Source: JBAZOO01 sp041648735 (GTDB lineage Bacteria; Verrucomicrobiota; Lentisphaeria; Oligosphaerales; CAITYL01). From it: a stretch of DNA of 10,143 nt. Of the stretch, positions 1-6,278 are shown in pieces. The notes under the pieces were generated by a model. It did not search any database, was not told the origin of the DNA, and saw only the letters and a program-made list of their open reading frames with translations. The DNA is taken from the NCBI GenBank assembly GCA_041648735.1, contig JBAZOO010000054.1:1-10143 (forward strand). The letters are read 5' to 3'. The position numbers and the translations under genes are program-made. How positions within the stretch are numbered: position 1 is the first letter of the stretch; every line of letters starts with the position of its first letter.

Positions 1-109
1 ATACCATATCAGAATAAAAGTGCAATTCAATAAAAGTTACACATTTTAGAAAATAGCGTCGATCCGTCCGGCGGGAAGGGCCGCCGGCCCGACCCGCCGG
101 TCAAGGGAC

Positions 110-127
110 TTTTGCCAATGTCCAGTC
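110..127 (+). repeat. 18-nt repeat matching the IS end at 9083-9100 (inverted)
   Basis: TTTTGCCAATGTCCAGTC is the exact reverse complement of 9083-9100, which lies directly beyond the transposase stop codon. The match stops at both edges. The sequence to its left (1-109) does not resemble the transposase 3' end, so this is a solo copy or the other end of a related element, not a full second IS. It lies in the presumed trp control region. Confidence 0.6.
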
Positions 128-129
128 TG

Positions 130-147
130 GGGCCAATGTATTGGCCC
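130..147. promoter_or_regulatory. perfect 8-2-8 palindrome upstream of trpE (candidate operator)
   Basis: GGGCCAAT-GT-ATTGGCCC is a perfect inverted repeat with a 2-nt centre, about 87 bp before the trpE start. The octamer GCCAATGT occurs at 114-121 and again, 18 nt later, inside the palindrome at 132-139. This is what a dimeric repressor site with an extra half-site could look like. The binding protein is unknown, and the sequence does not resemble the E. coli trp operator (whose core is CTAG-centred). Confidence 0.4.
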
Positions 148-237
148 AAGCCGGCGCGGGCAAGCCCGGCTTGCGTTCCCGTCGGCGGGCGCTACATTGT
201 TGCCCTGAATCGAAACATGGAAGCACGGACGCCATGA
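136..237 (+). CDS. possible 33-aa upstream ORF overlapping the trpE start
   Basis: An ATG at 136 opens a 33-codon frame that begins MYWPKPAR, has a Trp codon at position 3, and ends in a TGA (235-237) interlocked with the trpE ATG (234-236) as ATGA. If translated it could couple ribosomes into trpE or sense charged tRNA-Trp. Against this: the only purine-rich stretch upstream (GGGG, 129-132) is too close to the ATG for a good ribosome binding site, there is only one Trp codon, and no terminator hairpin follows. A chance frame in GC-rich DNA is a real alternative. Confidence 0.2.
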   Translation: MYWPKPARASPACVPVGGRYIVALNRNMEARTP

Positions 238-1736
238 CCACCCCCTCACGCGCCGAGTTCTGCCGCCTCGCCAACCACGGCACCCTCATCCCTGTCTGCC
301 AGGAGACCTTGGCCGACCTCGACACCCCGGTCTCCCTCTTCAGCCGCGTCGCCGACGACCCCGGCGCCTTCCTCCTCGAATCGGTCGAGGGCGGCGAACG
401 CTGGGGGCGCTTCTCCTACATCGGCTTCCACCCCCGCGCCGTCTTCACCGTCGAAAACGGCCAGCCCCGGCTCCGGGACGCCGCCGGCGAGAGCCGCCCC
501 CTGCCCGTGCCGCCCGGCCAGCCGCCGCTGTTCGCGCTCCGCGAACTGCTGCACCGGGAGAAGCCGGTCCCCCTGCCCGGCCTGCCCCATTTCATCGGCG
601 GCGCCGTCGGCTACCTCGGCTATGAAACCGTCCGCGGCTTCGAGCCGCGCCTCCCCGCGGCCAAGCCCGCGCCCGCCGGGGCGGCGGTGCCCGAGGCCTG
701 CTTCCTGCTCATTGACCAGCTCGCCATCGTTGACAACGTCCGCCACACCCTGAAGCTGGTCGTCTGTGCCCGGCCGCGCGAGCACGCCTCCCCGGAGGCC
801 GCCTATGACGACGCCTGCCGGAAGCTGGCGGCGATGGCGGCGCGGCTGCGGAGTCCGCAACCCGCCCCGGCGCCGGGGCGCCACGCCGAACCGCCGCCGG
901 TCAGCTCCAACCTGACCCGCGAGGCATTCACCGCCGCCGTCCGCCGGATCAAGGAGTACATCCAGGAGGGCGACATCATCCAGGCCGTCTTCTCCCAGCG
1001 GTTCGAAACCAAGCTCACGGCGCCGCCGCTGGACCTCTACCGCGCCCTGCGCCTGATCAACCCCTCCCCCTACACCTTCTTCCTCACCGTCAACGGCGTC
1101 CGCCTGGTCGGCGCCTCCCCCGAACTGCTGGTCCGCCTCACCGGCAGCACCGCCGAGACCCGCCCGATCGCCGGCACCCGCCCCCGCGGCCGCGGCGAAC
1201 AGGAGGACGTGGCGCTGGCCGACGAGCTGCTGCGCGACGAGAAGGAGCGCGCCGAACACGTCATGCTGGTCGACCTGGGGCGCAACGACCTCGGCCGGGT
1301 CTGCGCCGCCGGCTCGGTCCAGGTGCGCGACTTCATGGCCGTCGAGCGCTATTCGCATGTCATGCACCTCGTCTCCCACGTCCACGGCCAGCTCAAGCCG
1401 GGGCTGGACGCCTTCGACCTGCTTGCCGCCACCTTCCCGGCCGGCACCCTCTCGGGGGCGCCCAAGGTGCGGGCGATGGAGATCATCCACGAGCTGGAGC
1501 CGCAGGCCCGCGGCCCCTACGGCGGCGCCGTCGGCTACTTCGGCTATGATGGCGGCATGGACCTGGCGATCACCATCCGCACCTTCCAGCTCACCGGCGA
1601 CCGGGTGCTGTTCCAGGCGGGGGCGGGGATCGTGGCCGATTCGGATCCGGAGAAGGAATACGAGGAGACGGTGAACAAGGCGCAGGGGCTGATGCGCGCC
1701 TTGGAGCTGGCCGGGCGCGGCCTGGAGCTGGCGTGA
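234..1736 (+). CDS. trpE: anthranilate synthase component I
   Basis: The large subunit converts chorismate to anthranilate using ammonia from TrpG, the first committed step to tryptophan in the cytoplasm. The 500-aa length is usual for TrpE. The N-terminal domain carries LLES at residues 47-50, the motif tied to tryptophan feedback binding in enteric TrpE, so feedback inhibition is expected. The C-terminal chorismate-binding domain shows PIAGTRPRG (311-319), DEKERAEH followed by LVDLGRNDLGRV, PAGTLSGAPK (402-411), YGGAVGY and GAGIVADSDPEKEYEE. PIAGT rather than PIKGT separates it from the aminodeoxychorismate synthase PabB. I chose ATG 234, giving MTTPSRAEF, because homology-like sequence starts just after it; an in-frame TTG at 141 would add 31 unconserved residues. 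The ribosome site is weak (GGAAG, 219-223). It leads the operon and is followed by trpG after 87 nt. Confidence 0.96.
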   Translation: MTTPSRAEFCRLANHGTLIPVCQETLADLDTPVSLFSRVADDPGAFLLESVEGGERWGRFSYIGFHPRAVFTVENGQPRLRDAAGESRPLPVPPGQPPLFALRELLHREKPVPLPGLPHFIGGAVGYLGYETVRGFEPRLPAAKPAPAGAAVPEACFLLIDQLAIVDNVRHTLKLVVCARPREHASPEAAYDDACRKLAAMAARLRSPQPAPAPGRHAEPPPVSSNLTREAFTAAVRRIKEYIQEGDIIQAVFSQRFETKLTAPPLDLYRALRLINPSPYTFFLTVNGVRLVGASPELLVRLTGSTAETRPIAGTRPRGRGEQEDVALADELLRDEKERAEHVMLVDLGRNDLGRVCAAGSVQVRDFMAVERYSHVMHLVSHVHGQLKPGLDAFDLLAATFPAGTLSGAPKVRAMEIIHELEPQARGPYGGAVGYFGYDGGMDLAITIRTFQLTGDRVLFQAGAGIVADSDPEKEYEETVNKAQGLMRALELAGRGLELA

Positions 1737-1758
1737 GCGTCCTCCTGCCCGCCCCGCC

Positions 1759-1786
1759 TTGACCCCGGCCGGATCGGCGATAGGGT
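1759..1786 (+). promoter_or_regulatory. weak candidate internal promoter before trpG
   Basis: In the 87-nt gap between trpE and trpG, TTGACC (1759-1764) is followed after 16 nt by TAGGGT (1781-1786). The -35 matches the sigma70 consensus at five of six positions. The -10 keeps only the TA and final T. It could give basal expression of trpGDCFB, but such matches also occur by chance. Confidence 0.25.
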
Positions 1787-1823
1787 TCCAATCCAGCGCA
1801 ACGGCCGCCAGTGGAGACCAGCC

Positions 1824-2396
1824 ATGCTGTTCATGCTCGACAACTACGACTCCTTCACCTACAACCTGGTCCAGCTCCTGGAGACCCTGGGTCAGCCGGT
1901 CACCGTGCGCCGGAACGACCAGATCACGGTCGCGGCGGTGCTCGCCCTCAACCCGGAGCTGATCGTCGTCTCGCCGGGCCCGTGCTCCCCCGCCGAGGCG
2001 GGCATCTCGGTAGCGCTGATCCAGGCCGCCTCCGGCCGCATCCCGCTGCTCGGCGTCTGCCTCGGCCACCAGGCGATCGGCGCCGCCTTTGGCGGCCGCA
2101 TCGTCAAGGCCAAGCGGCTGATGCATGGCAAGACCTCCCCGATCCTCCACGACGGCACCGGCCTCTTCGCCGGCCTCAAGTCCCCCTTCGCCGCCATCCG
2201 CTACCACTCGCTCGCCATTGCGGAGGGCAGCATGCCCGCCTGCCTGGAGGTCATCGCCCGGGCCGACGATGGCGAGGTCATGGCGATCCGCCACCGGGAG
2301 CACCCGACCTACGGCGTCCAGTTCCACCCCGAATCGATCCTCACCCCCAGCGGCAAGCGCATCCTCGCCAACTTCATCGCCCTGGCCAACCGCTGA
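1824..2396 (+). CDS. trpG: anthranilate synthase component II (glutamine amidotransferase)
   Basis: This is a class I glutamine amidotransferase of 190 aa that hydrolyses glutamine and passes ammonia to TrpE. It starts with the typical MLDNYDSFTYNLVQ. The oxyanion region is SPGPCSP (50-56). The nucleophile is Cys79 in GVCLGHQ, and the catalytic His168 and Glu170 lie in VQFHPES. It is a stand-alone subunit, not fused to TrpE or TrpD. The ATG at 1824 has a good ribosome site, GGAG at 1813-1816, 7 nt upstream. TrpG and PabA are near-identical families, so the protein might also serve folate synthesis if no separate pabA exists; the position between trpE and trpD makes the tryptophan role certain. 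Confidence 0.95.
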   Translation: MLFMLDNYDSFTYNLVQLLETLGQPVTVRRNDQITVAAVLALNPELIVVSPGPCSPAEAGISVALIQAASGRIPLLGVCLGHQAIGAAFGGRIVKAKRLMHGKTSPILHDGTGLFAGLKSPFAAIRYHSLAIAEGSMPACLEVIARADDGEVMAIRHREHPTYGVQFHPESILTPSGKRILANFIALANR

Positions 2397-2445
2397 AACG
2401 GCACGGGCCGCCGCCCGGCCGTGGGCGCACCAACCCGAGGTCCCC

Positions 2446-3456
2446 ATGCAGCCCATCCTCACCAAATTGCTGAACCGCGAAGACCTCGGCCGCGAGGAGA
2501 TGACGGCCGTCATGACCGACCTGATGGAGGGGCGGGCCACGCCGGCGCAGACCGCCGCCTTCCTCGTCGCCATGCGGATGAAGGGGGAAACCGTCGCCGA
2601 ACTCGCGGCGGCGGCGCAGGTCATGCGCCGCCATGCCGTGTTCATCCACACCGGCGGGGCCGGCGCGGTGGTTGACACCTGCGGGACGGGGGGCGACGGG
2701 CTGAGCACCTTCAACATCTCGACGGCGGCGGCCTTCGTCGCCGCCGGCGCCGGCGTCTGCGTCGCCAAGCACGGCAACCGCGCCGTCTCCAGCCGCTGCG
2801 GCTCGGCCGACGTCCTGGCCGAACTCGGGCTGAACCTGGAGGCGCCGGCGGCGGCCATCGAGCAGTGCATCCAGGAGCACGGCATCGGCTTCCTCTTCGC
2901 CCAGAAGATGCACCCGGCGATGAAGCACGTCGCCCCGATCCGCAAGGAACTGGGGGTGCGCACGATCTTCAACATGCTCGGCCCGCTCGCCAACCCCGCC
3001 GGCGCCACCGGCCAGGTGCTCGGGGTGTTCAAGGCGGAACTGACCGAGACCTTCGCCCGGGTGCTGCGCGACCTCGGCACGCGCCGCGCCCTGGTCGTGC
3101 ATGGGCTCGACGGCCTGGACGAGATCACCATCACCGACCGCACCCGCGTCTGCGAACTCCGCAACGGCGAACTCCGCACCTATGAGCTTGACGCCGCCCT
3201 GATCTTCGGCGACTACTGCAACCCCGCGGAACTCGCCGGCGGCGACGCCGCCACCAACGCCCGCATCCTCCGCGCCGTCCTCGACGGCTCGGAGCAGGGG
3301 GCGCCGCGCCAGGTCACCTTGCTCAACGCCGCCGCGGCAATCGTCGTCGGCGAAAAGGCCGACCGGATCGAGGACGCCCTCCGGCTCGCCGAACAAAGCA
3401 TCGCTTCCGGCGCCGCCCTTGGCAAGCTCCAAACCCTCATCGCCGCCACCCAATGA
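2446..3456 (+). CDS. trpD: anthranilate phosphoribosyltransferase
   Basis: It transfers the phosphoribosyl group from PRPP to anthranilate, the second step of the branch. The protein is 336 aa, normal for TrpD. Visible signatures are DTCGTGGDG with the PRPP-binding GTGGD at 80-84, STFNIST, KHGNR at 108-112, SSRCGSADVL at 115-124, FNMLGPLANP, and the metal-binding acidic pair Asp225-Glu226 in GLDEIT. The frame is open well upstream, but ATG 2446 (MQPILTKLLN) matches the family start and has GAGG at 2437-2440, 5 nt before it. The 49-nt gap after trpG contains a GC-rich imperfect hairpin (CACGG 2402-2406 with CCGTG 2419-2423). Its stop overlaps the trpC start as ATGA, so the two are probably translationally coupled. 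Confidence 0.96.
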   Translation: MQPILTKLLNREDLGREEMTAVMTDLMEGRATPAQTAAFLVAMRMKGETVAELAAAAQVMRRHAVFIHTGGAGAVVDTCGTGGDGLSTFNISTAAAFVAAGAGVCVAKHGNRAVSSRCGSADVLAELGLNLEAPAAAIEQCIQEHGIGFLFAQKMHPAMKHVAPIRKELGVRTIFNMLGPLANPAGATGQVLGVFKAELTETFARVLRDLGTRRALVVHGLDGLDEITITDRTRVCELRNGELRTYELDAALIFGDYCNPAELAGGDAATNARILRAVLDGSEQGAPRQVTLLNAAAAIVVGEKADRIEDALRLAEQSIASGAALGKLQTLIAATQ

Positions 3457-4235
3457 CCATCCTGGACCAAATCATCACCCGCACCCGAGCCGACCTGGCC
3501 ACGGCCAAGCAACGGCTGCCGGAAGGCCAACTGCGCCAGCGCGCCCTCGGCCGGGAACGGCCGCGCGACTTCCGCGGGGCACTCCAGGGGCGGCCGGGTG
3601 ACCCGGCACGGGTCATCGCGGAGCTGAAGAAGGCCTCGCCGTCAAAGGGGCTGATCCGCGCCGATTTCGGGGTTGTCAGCCTGGCGCGGGAGCTGGAGCT
3701 GGCTGGCGCCGCGGCGCTGTCCGTGCTGACCGAGCCCCACTGGTTCCAGGGGAGCCCCGCCTATTTGCAGGCGGTGGCGGACAGCGTCACGATTCCCGTG
3801 CTGCGCAAGGACTTCATTGTCGATCCCTACCAGATCTTCGAAGCCCGTGCCTGGGGCGCGGCGGCGGTGCTGCTGATCGCCGCGGCACTGCCGCCGGCGG
3901 AGTTCGCCGCGCTCGCAAAGCTGGCGGGCGAGCTGGAGCTGGCGGTGCTCGCGGAGGTGCATGACCGCGAGGAACTCGACTGGGTGCTCACTTGCGGCGT
4001 CGAAATCGTCGGAATCAACGCCCGCGACCTGCGCACCTTCAAGACCGACCTGGCGGTGGCCGAAAGCCTGCTCCAGGCGTTGCCGCCGGGGATCGTCGGC
4101 GTCGCCGAGAGCGCCATCCGCGACCGGGCTGACCTCCGCCGCCTCCAGGCCGCCGGCGCCGGCGCCTTCCTCATCGGCGAAACCCTGATGCGCGCCGACC
4201 ACCCCGGCGCCAAGCTCGCCGAACTCCTCGGCTGA
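3453..4235 (+). CDS. trpC: indole-3-glycerol phosphate synthase
   Basis: This TIM-barrel enzyme decarboxylates and cyclises CdRP to indole-3-glycerol phosphate. The protein is 260 aa. All key residues known from the Sulfolobus enzyme can be placed: Glu57 and Lys59 in ELKKASPSKG, Lys119 in LRKDF, Glu168 in AEVHD, Asn189 in GINARDL, and Glu219-Ser220 in VAESAI. The phosphate-binding end GAFLIGETLM (237-246) is also present. It is monofunctional, with trpF as a separate gene downstream, unlike the E. coli TrpC-TrpF fusion. The start codon lies inside the trpD stop (ATGA), with no strong ribosome site of its own, which suggests coupling to trpD translation. The heptamer repeat begins 20 nt after its stop. 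Confidence 0.96.
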   Translation: MTILDQIITRTRADLATAKQRLPEGQLRQRALGRERPRDFRGALQGRPGDPARVIAELKKASPSKGLIRADFGVVSLARELELAGAAALSVLTEPHWFQGSPAYLQAVADSVTIPVLRKDFIVDPYQIFEARAWGAAAVLLIAAALPPAEFAALAKLAGELELAVLAEVHDREELDWVLTCGVEIVGINARDLRTFKTDLAVAESLLQALPPGIVGVAESAIRDRADLRRLQAAGAGAFLIGETLMRADHPGAKLAELLG

Positions 4236-4255
4236 CCCGCCACCGCGCCGGCGAT

Positions 4256-4318
4256 CCCGAGTCCCGAGTTCCGAGTTCCGAGTCCCGAGTCCCGAGTCCC
4301 GAGTTCCGAGTTCCAAGG
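4256..4318 (+). repeat. heptanucleotide tandem repeat (YCCGAGT)8 between trpC and trpF
   Basis: Eight contiguous perfect 7-mers run from 4256 to 4311, of the form CCCGAGT or TCCGAGT in the order C C T T C C C T. A decayed ninth unit, TCCAAGG (4312-4318), merges into the trpF ribosome binding site. Only the first base varies. Because 7 is not a multiple of 3, all reading frames through it are open, giving false ORFs on the minus strand with a seven-residue period (for example LGTRDSG). It resembles in kind the short tandem heptamer repeats described in cyanobacteria, but the sequence differs. Confidence 0.9.
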
Positions 4319-4329
4319 AAGAGACGGCC

Positions 4330-4983
4330 ATGCCGGTGCTGGTGAAAATCTGCGGGATCACCAATCTTGAGGATGCCCGGACCGCGGTGGCGGCCGGAGC
4401 GGACTTCCTCGGCTTCATCTTCGTGCCCGGCACGCCGCGCCAAGTCACGCCGGAGCAGGCCGCGGCGGTCATCGGCGCCCTCCGCGCCGAGGCCAAAACG
4501 GGCGGCAAAGACCTTCCCCGCTTCGTCGGCGTCTTCCGGGATGCACCACTGGCGGATATCCTCGCCACGGCCGGCCGCTGCGGGCTGGACTTGATCCAGC
4601 TCCACGGCCAGGAACCACCGGAGCTGGCCCGCGAACTGGGGCCGGAACGGGTCTGGAAGGCCCTGGCGTTGCGGACTCCGCAAGAAGTGGAGGCCGCCAC
4701 GGCCTGGCCGGCGGCGGCGGTGCTGGCCGACTCCCCCGGCGGCGGCACGGGGCAGAGCTGCGACTGGGCGCTGGCGGCGGCGCTGGCGGCCCGGCGGCGG
4801 CTGGTGCTCGCCGGGGGGCTCACCCCGGAGAACGTGGCGGCGGCCGTGCGCGAGGTCCGGCCGTGGGCGGTGGACGTCGGCAGCGGGGTGGAAGCCGCCA
4901 AGGGCAAGAAGGATCCCGCCAAGGTCCGGGCGTTCGTCGTCCAGGCCCGGTGCGGTTGTGGGGACGCCGGCGGAATGCTATAA
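4330..4983 (+). CDS. trpF: phosphoribosylanthranilate isomerase
   Basis: It isomerises phosphoribosylanthranilate to CdRP, the third pathway step, though its gene lies after trpC. The TIM-barrel protein is 217 aa. It has VKICGIT with the general base Cys8, QLHG at 90-93, LADSPGGGTG with the general acid Asp134, AGGLTPENV, and the phosphate-binding DVGSGVE at 182-188, where the family norm is DVSSGVE. The start ATG is preceded by AAGGA (4315-4319), formed partly from the last decayed heptamer unit. A perfect 15-nt palindrome sits inside the gene at 4669-4683. The 70-nt gap to trpB holds a hairpin. Confidence 0.95.
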   Translation: MPVLVKICGITNLEDARTAVAAGADFLGFIFVPGTPRQVTPEQAAAVIGALRAEAKTGGKDLPRFVGVFRDAPLADILATAGRCGLDLIQLHGQEPPELARELGPERVWKALALRTPQEVEAATAWPAAAVLADSPGGGTGQSCDWALAAALAARRRLVLAGGLTPENVAAAVREVRPWAVDVGSGVEAAKGKKDPAKVRAFVVQARCGCGDAGGML

Positions 4984-4987
4984 TGGG

Positions 4988-5008
4988 CGCCACCGGCTGG
5001 AGGTGGCG
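4988..5008 (+). other. intercistronic hairpin between trpF and trpB
   Basis: CGCCACC (4988-4994) pairs perfectly with GGTGGCG (5002-5008) around a 7-nt loop, starting 4 nt after the trpF stop codon. No T-run follows, so it is not an intrinsic terminator. It may stabilise the upstream mRNA or act as a processing site, which would set trpB apart from the rest of the operon. Confidence 0.5.
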
Positions 5009-5053
5009 GCTGGCGCGACACGGCAAAATGGGTTAAGACACAAGGGTTTCCAC

Positions 5054-6265
5054 ATGCAGACGGATGAGCTGAAGAACCGGCCGGAAGCTGGGCATTTCGG
5101 GAAATACGGCGGCCGGTACGTGGCGGAGACGCTGATGCCGGCGCTGCTGGAGCTGGAGCAGGTGTTCGAGGCGGCGGTCAAGGAGCCGGCGTTCCAGGCC
5201 GAATACCGGGGGATCCTGGCGGACTATGTCGGCCGGCCAAACCCGCTCTACCTGGCGCGGAACCTCACCGCGGAGTGCGGCGGCGCCAAGATCTACCTCA
5301 AGCGCGAGGACTTGAACCACACCGGCGCGCACAAGGTCAACAACACCATTGGCCAGGCGCTGCTGGCGAAACGGATGGGGAAGAAGCGGCTGATCGCCGA
5401 GACCGGCGCGGGGATGCACGGCGTCGCCACGGCCACCGTCGCCGCCCTGTTTGGCATGAGCTGTGACGTGTTCATGGGTGCGGAGGACATCGTCCGCCAG
5501 GCGCCGAACGTCGCCCGGATGAAGATGCTCGGGGCCCGCGTCGTCGCCGTCCACAGCGGTTCGGCCACGCTCAAGGATGCCATGAACGAGGCGCTGCGCG
5601 ACTGGGTGGCGACGGTGCGCGACACCTTCTACGTCATCGGCACGGTTGCCGGGCCGCATCCCTACCCGCTGCTCGTGCGGGAGTTCCAGAAGGTGATCGG
5701 CATCGAGGCGCGCGAACAGATCCTGCGCAAGGAAGGGCGGCTGCCGGACGAAGTGCTGGCCTGCGTCGGCGGCGGCAGCAATGCCATGGGGATTTTTGCG
5801 GCGTTCCTCGAGGATGCGGCGGTCGCCCTCACCGGCGTCGAGGCCGGCGGCGGCGGGCTCCACACCGGCAAGCACGCCGCGAGCCTCAGCGCCGGCACGG
5901 TCGGCGTCCTCCACGGCTCCAAGTCCTACCTCTTGCAGGATCAGGACGGGCAGATCCTGGACACCCATTCGGTCTCGGCCGGGCTCGACTACCCCGGAGT
6001 CGGCCCCGAGCACGCCTGGCTGCGCGACGTGGGCCGGGCGCAGTACGTCGCCGTCACCGACGCCGAAGCGATTGCGGCCTTCCTGGCGCTTTGCCGGCTG
6101 GAGGGGATCATCCCCGCCCTGGAAAGCTCCCATGCCATTGCCGCCGCCATGGCCTCGGCCCGCCGCCGCCGGCCGGAGGAGCTGCTGGTCGTCAACCTCT
6201 CCGGGCGTGGCGACAAGGACTTGGCCAGCGTCGAACGCTACCTGGCCGCCCAGAAAGAGGGGTGA
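5054..6265 (+). CDS. trpB: tryptophan synthase beta chain
   Basis: This PLP enzyme condenses indole with L-serine to give tryptophan, normally in an alpha2beta2 complex that channels indole from TrpA. The protein is 403 aa. It has GKYGGRYVAETLMPALLELE at 16-35, the PLP lysine Lys94 in HTGAHKVNN, catalytic Glu117 in AETGAG, the phosphate-binding GGGSNA (239-244), SAGLDYPGVGPEHA and NLSGRGDKD (381-389). This is the TrpB1 type, which pairs with TrpA. One oddity is Met121 in GAGMHG, where the family usually has Gln (Gln114 in Salmonella). I chose ATG 5054 because AAGGG (5042-5046) lies 7 nt upstream and MQTDELKNR leads directly into conserved sequence; an in-frame GTG at 4958 would overlap trpF. 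It is the last trp gene here: no trpA follows. Confidence 0.96.
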   Translation: MQTDELKNRPEAGHFGKYGGRYVAETLMPALLELEQVFEAAVKEPAFQAEYRGILADYVGRPNPLYLARNLTAECGGAKIYLKREDLNHTGAHKVNNTIGQALLAKRMGKKRLIAETGAGMHGVATATVAALFGMSCDVFMGAEDIVRQAPNVARMKMLGARVVAVHSGSATLKDAMNEALRDWVATVRDTFYVIGTVAGPHPYPLLVREFQKVIGIEAREQILRKEGRLPDEVLACVGGGSNAMGIFAAFLEDAAVALTGVEAGGGGLHTGKHAASLSAGTVGVLHGSKSYLLQDQDGQILDTHSVSAGLDYPGVGPEHAWLRDVGRAQYVAVTDAEAIAAFLALCRLEGIIPALESSHAIAAAMASARRRRPEELLVVNLSGRGDKDLASVERYLAAQKEG

Positions 6266-6278
6266 GGGCGGTGGCCGC

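Larger units (their letters stand above)
1..233 (+). promoter_or_regulatory. trp operon upstream/leader region
   Basis: This is the non-coding stretch before trpE. The first ~57 bases are strongly A+T-rich against a very GC-rich background, as expected around a promoter, but no textbook -35/-10 pair stands out there. A second, weak possibility is TTGCCA (112-117) with TGTATT (137-142), spacer 19, which would put the -10 inside the palindrome at 130-147. Downstream, AAGCCGG (148-154) can pair with CCGGCTT (166-172), but no T-run follows, so there is no canonical intrinsic attenuator. No T-box or TRAP-type repeats were seen. The exact promoter is not resolved. Confidence 0.4.

Noticed and set aside
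1..109. Second full transposase copy at the left edge
   Set aside because: The minus-strand reading inward from the 18-mer has no transposase-like sequence and stops quickly, so only the 18-nt match is supported.
148..172. Attenuator hairpin in the trp leader
   Set aside because: The AAGCCGG/CCGGCTT stem has an 11-nt loop and no following T-run, and no run of Trp codons precedes it.
246..3179. A 977-residue open frame on the minus strand opposite trpE, trpG and trpD
   Set aside because: It is low-complexity (Gly/Ala/Arg/Glu-rich) sequence typical of the antisense of GC-rich genes, with no motif, and the + strand genes have full catalytic signatures.
4256..4311. CRISPR array
   Set aside because: The units are 7 nt and contiguous, without spacers, and no cas gene is present.
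4256..4318. Heptapeptide-repeat protein on the minus strand through the heptamer array
   Set aside because: A 7-nt repeat leaves all frames open and encodes a seven-residue period automatically. There is no start or ribosome site tied to it.
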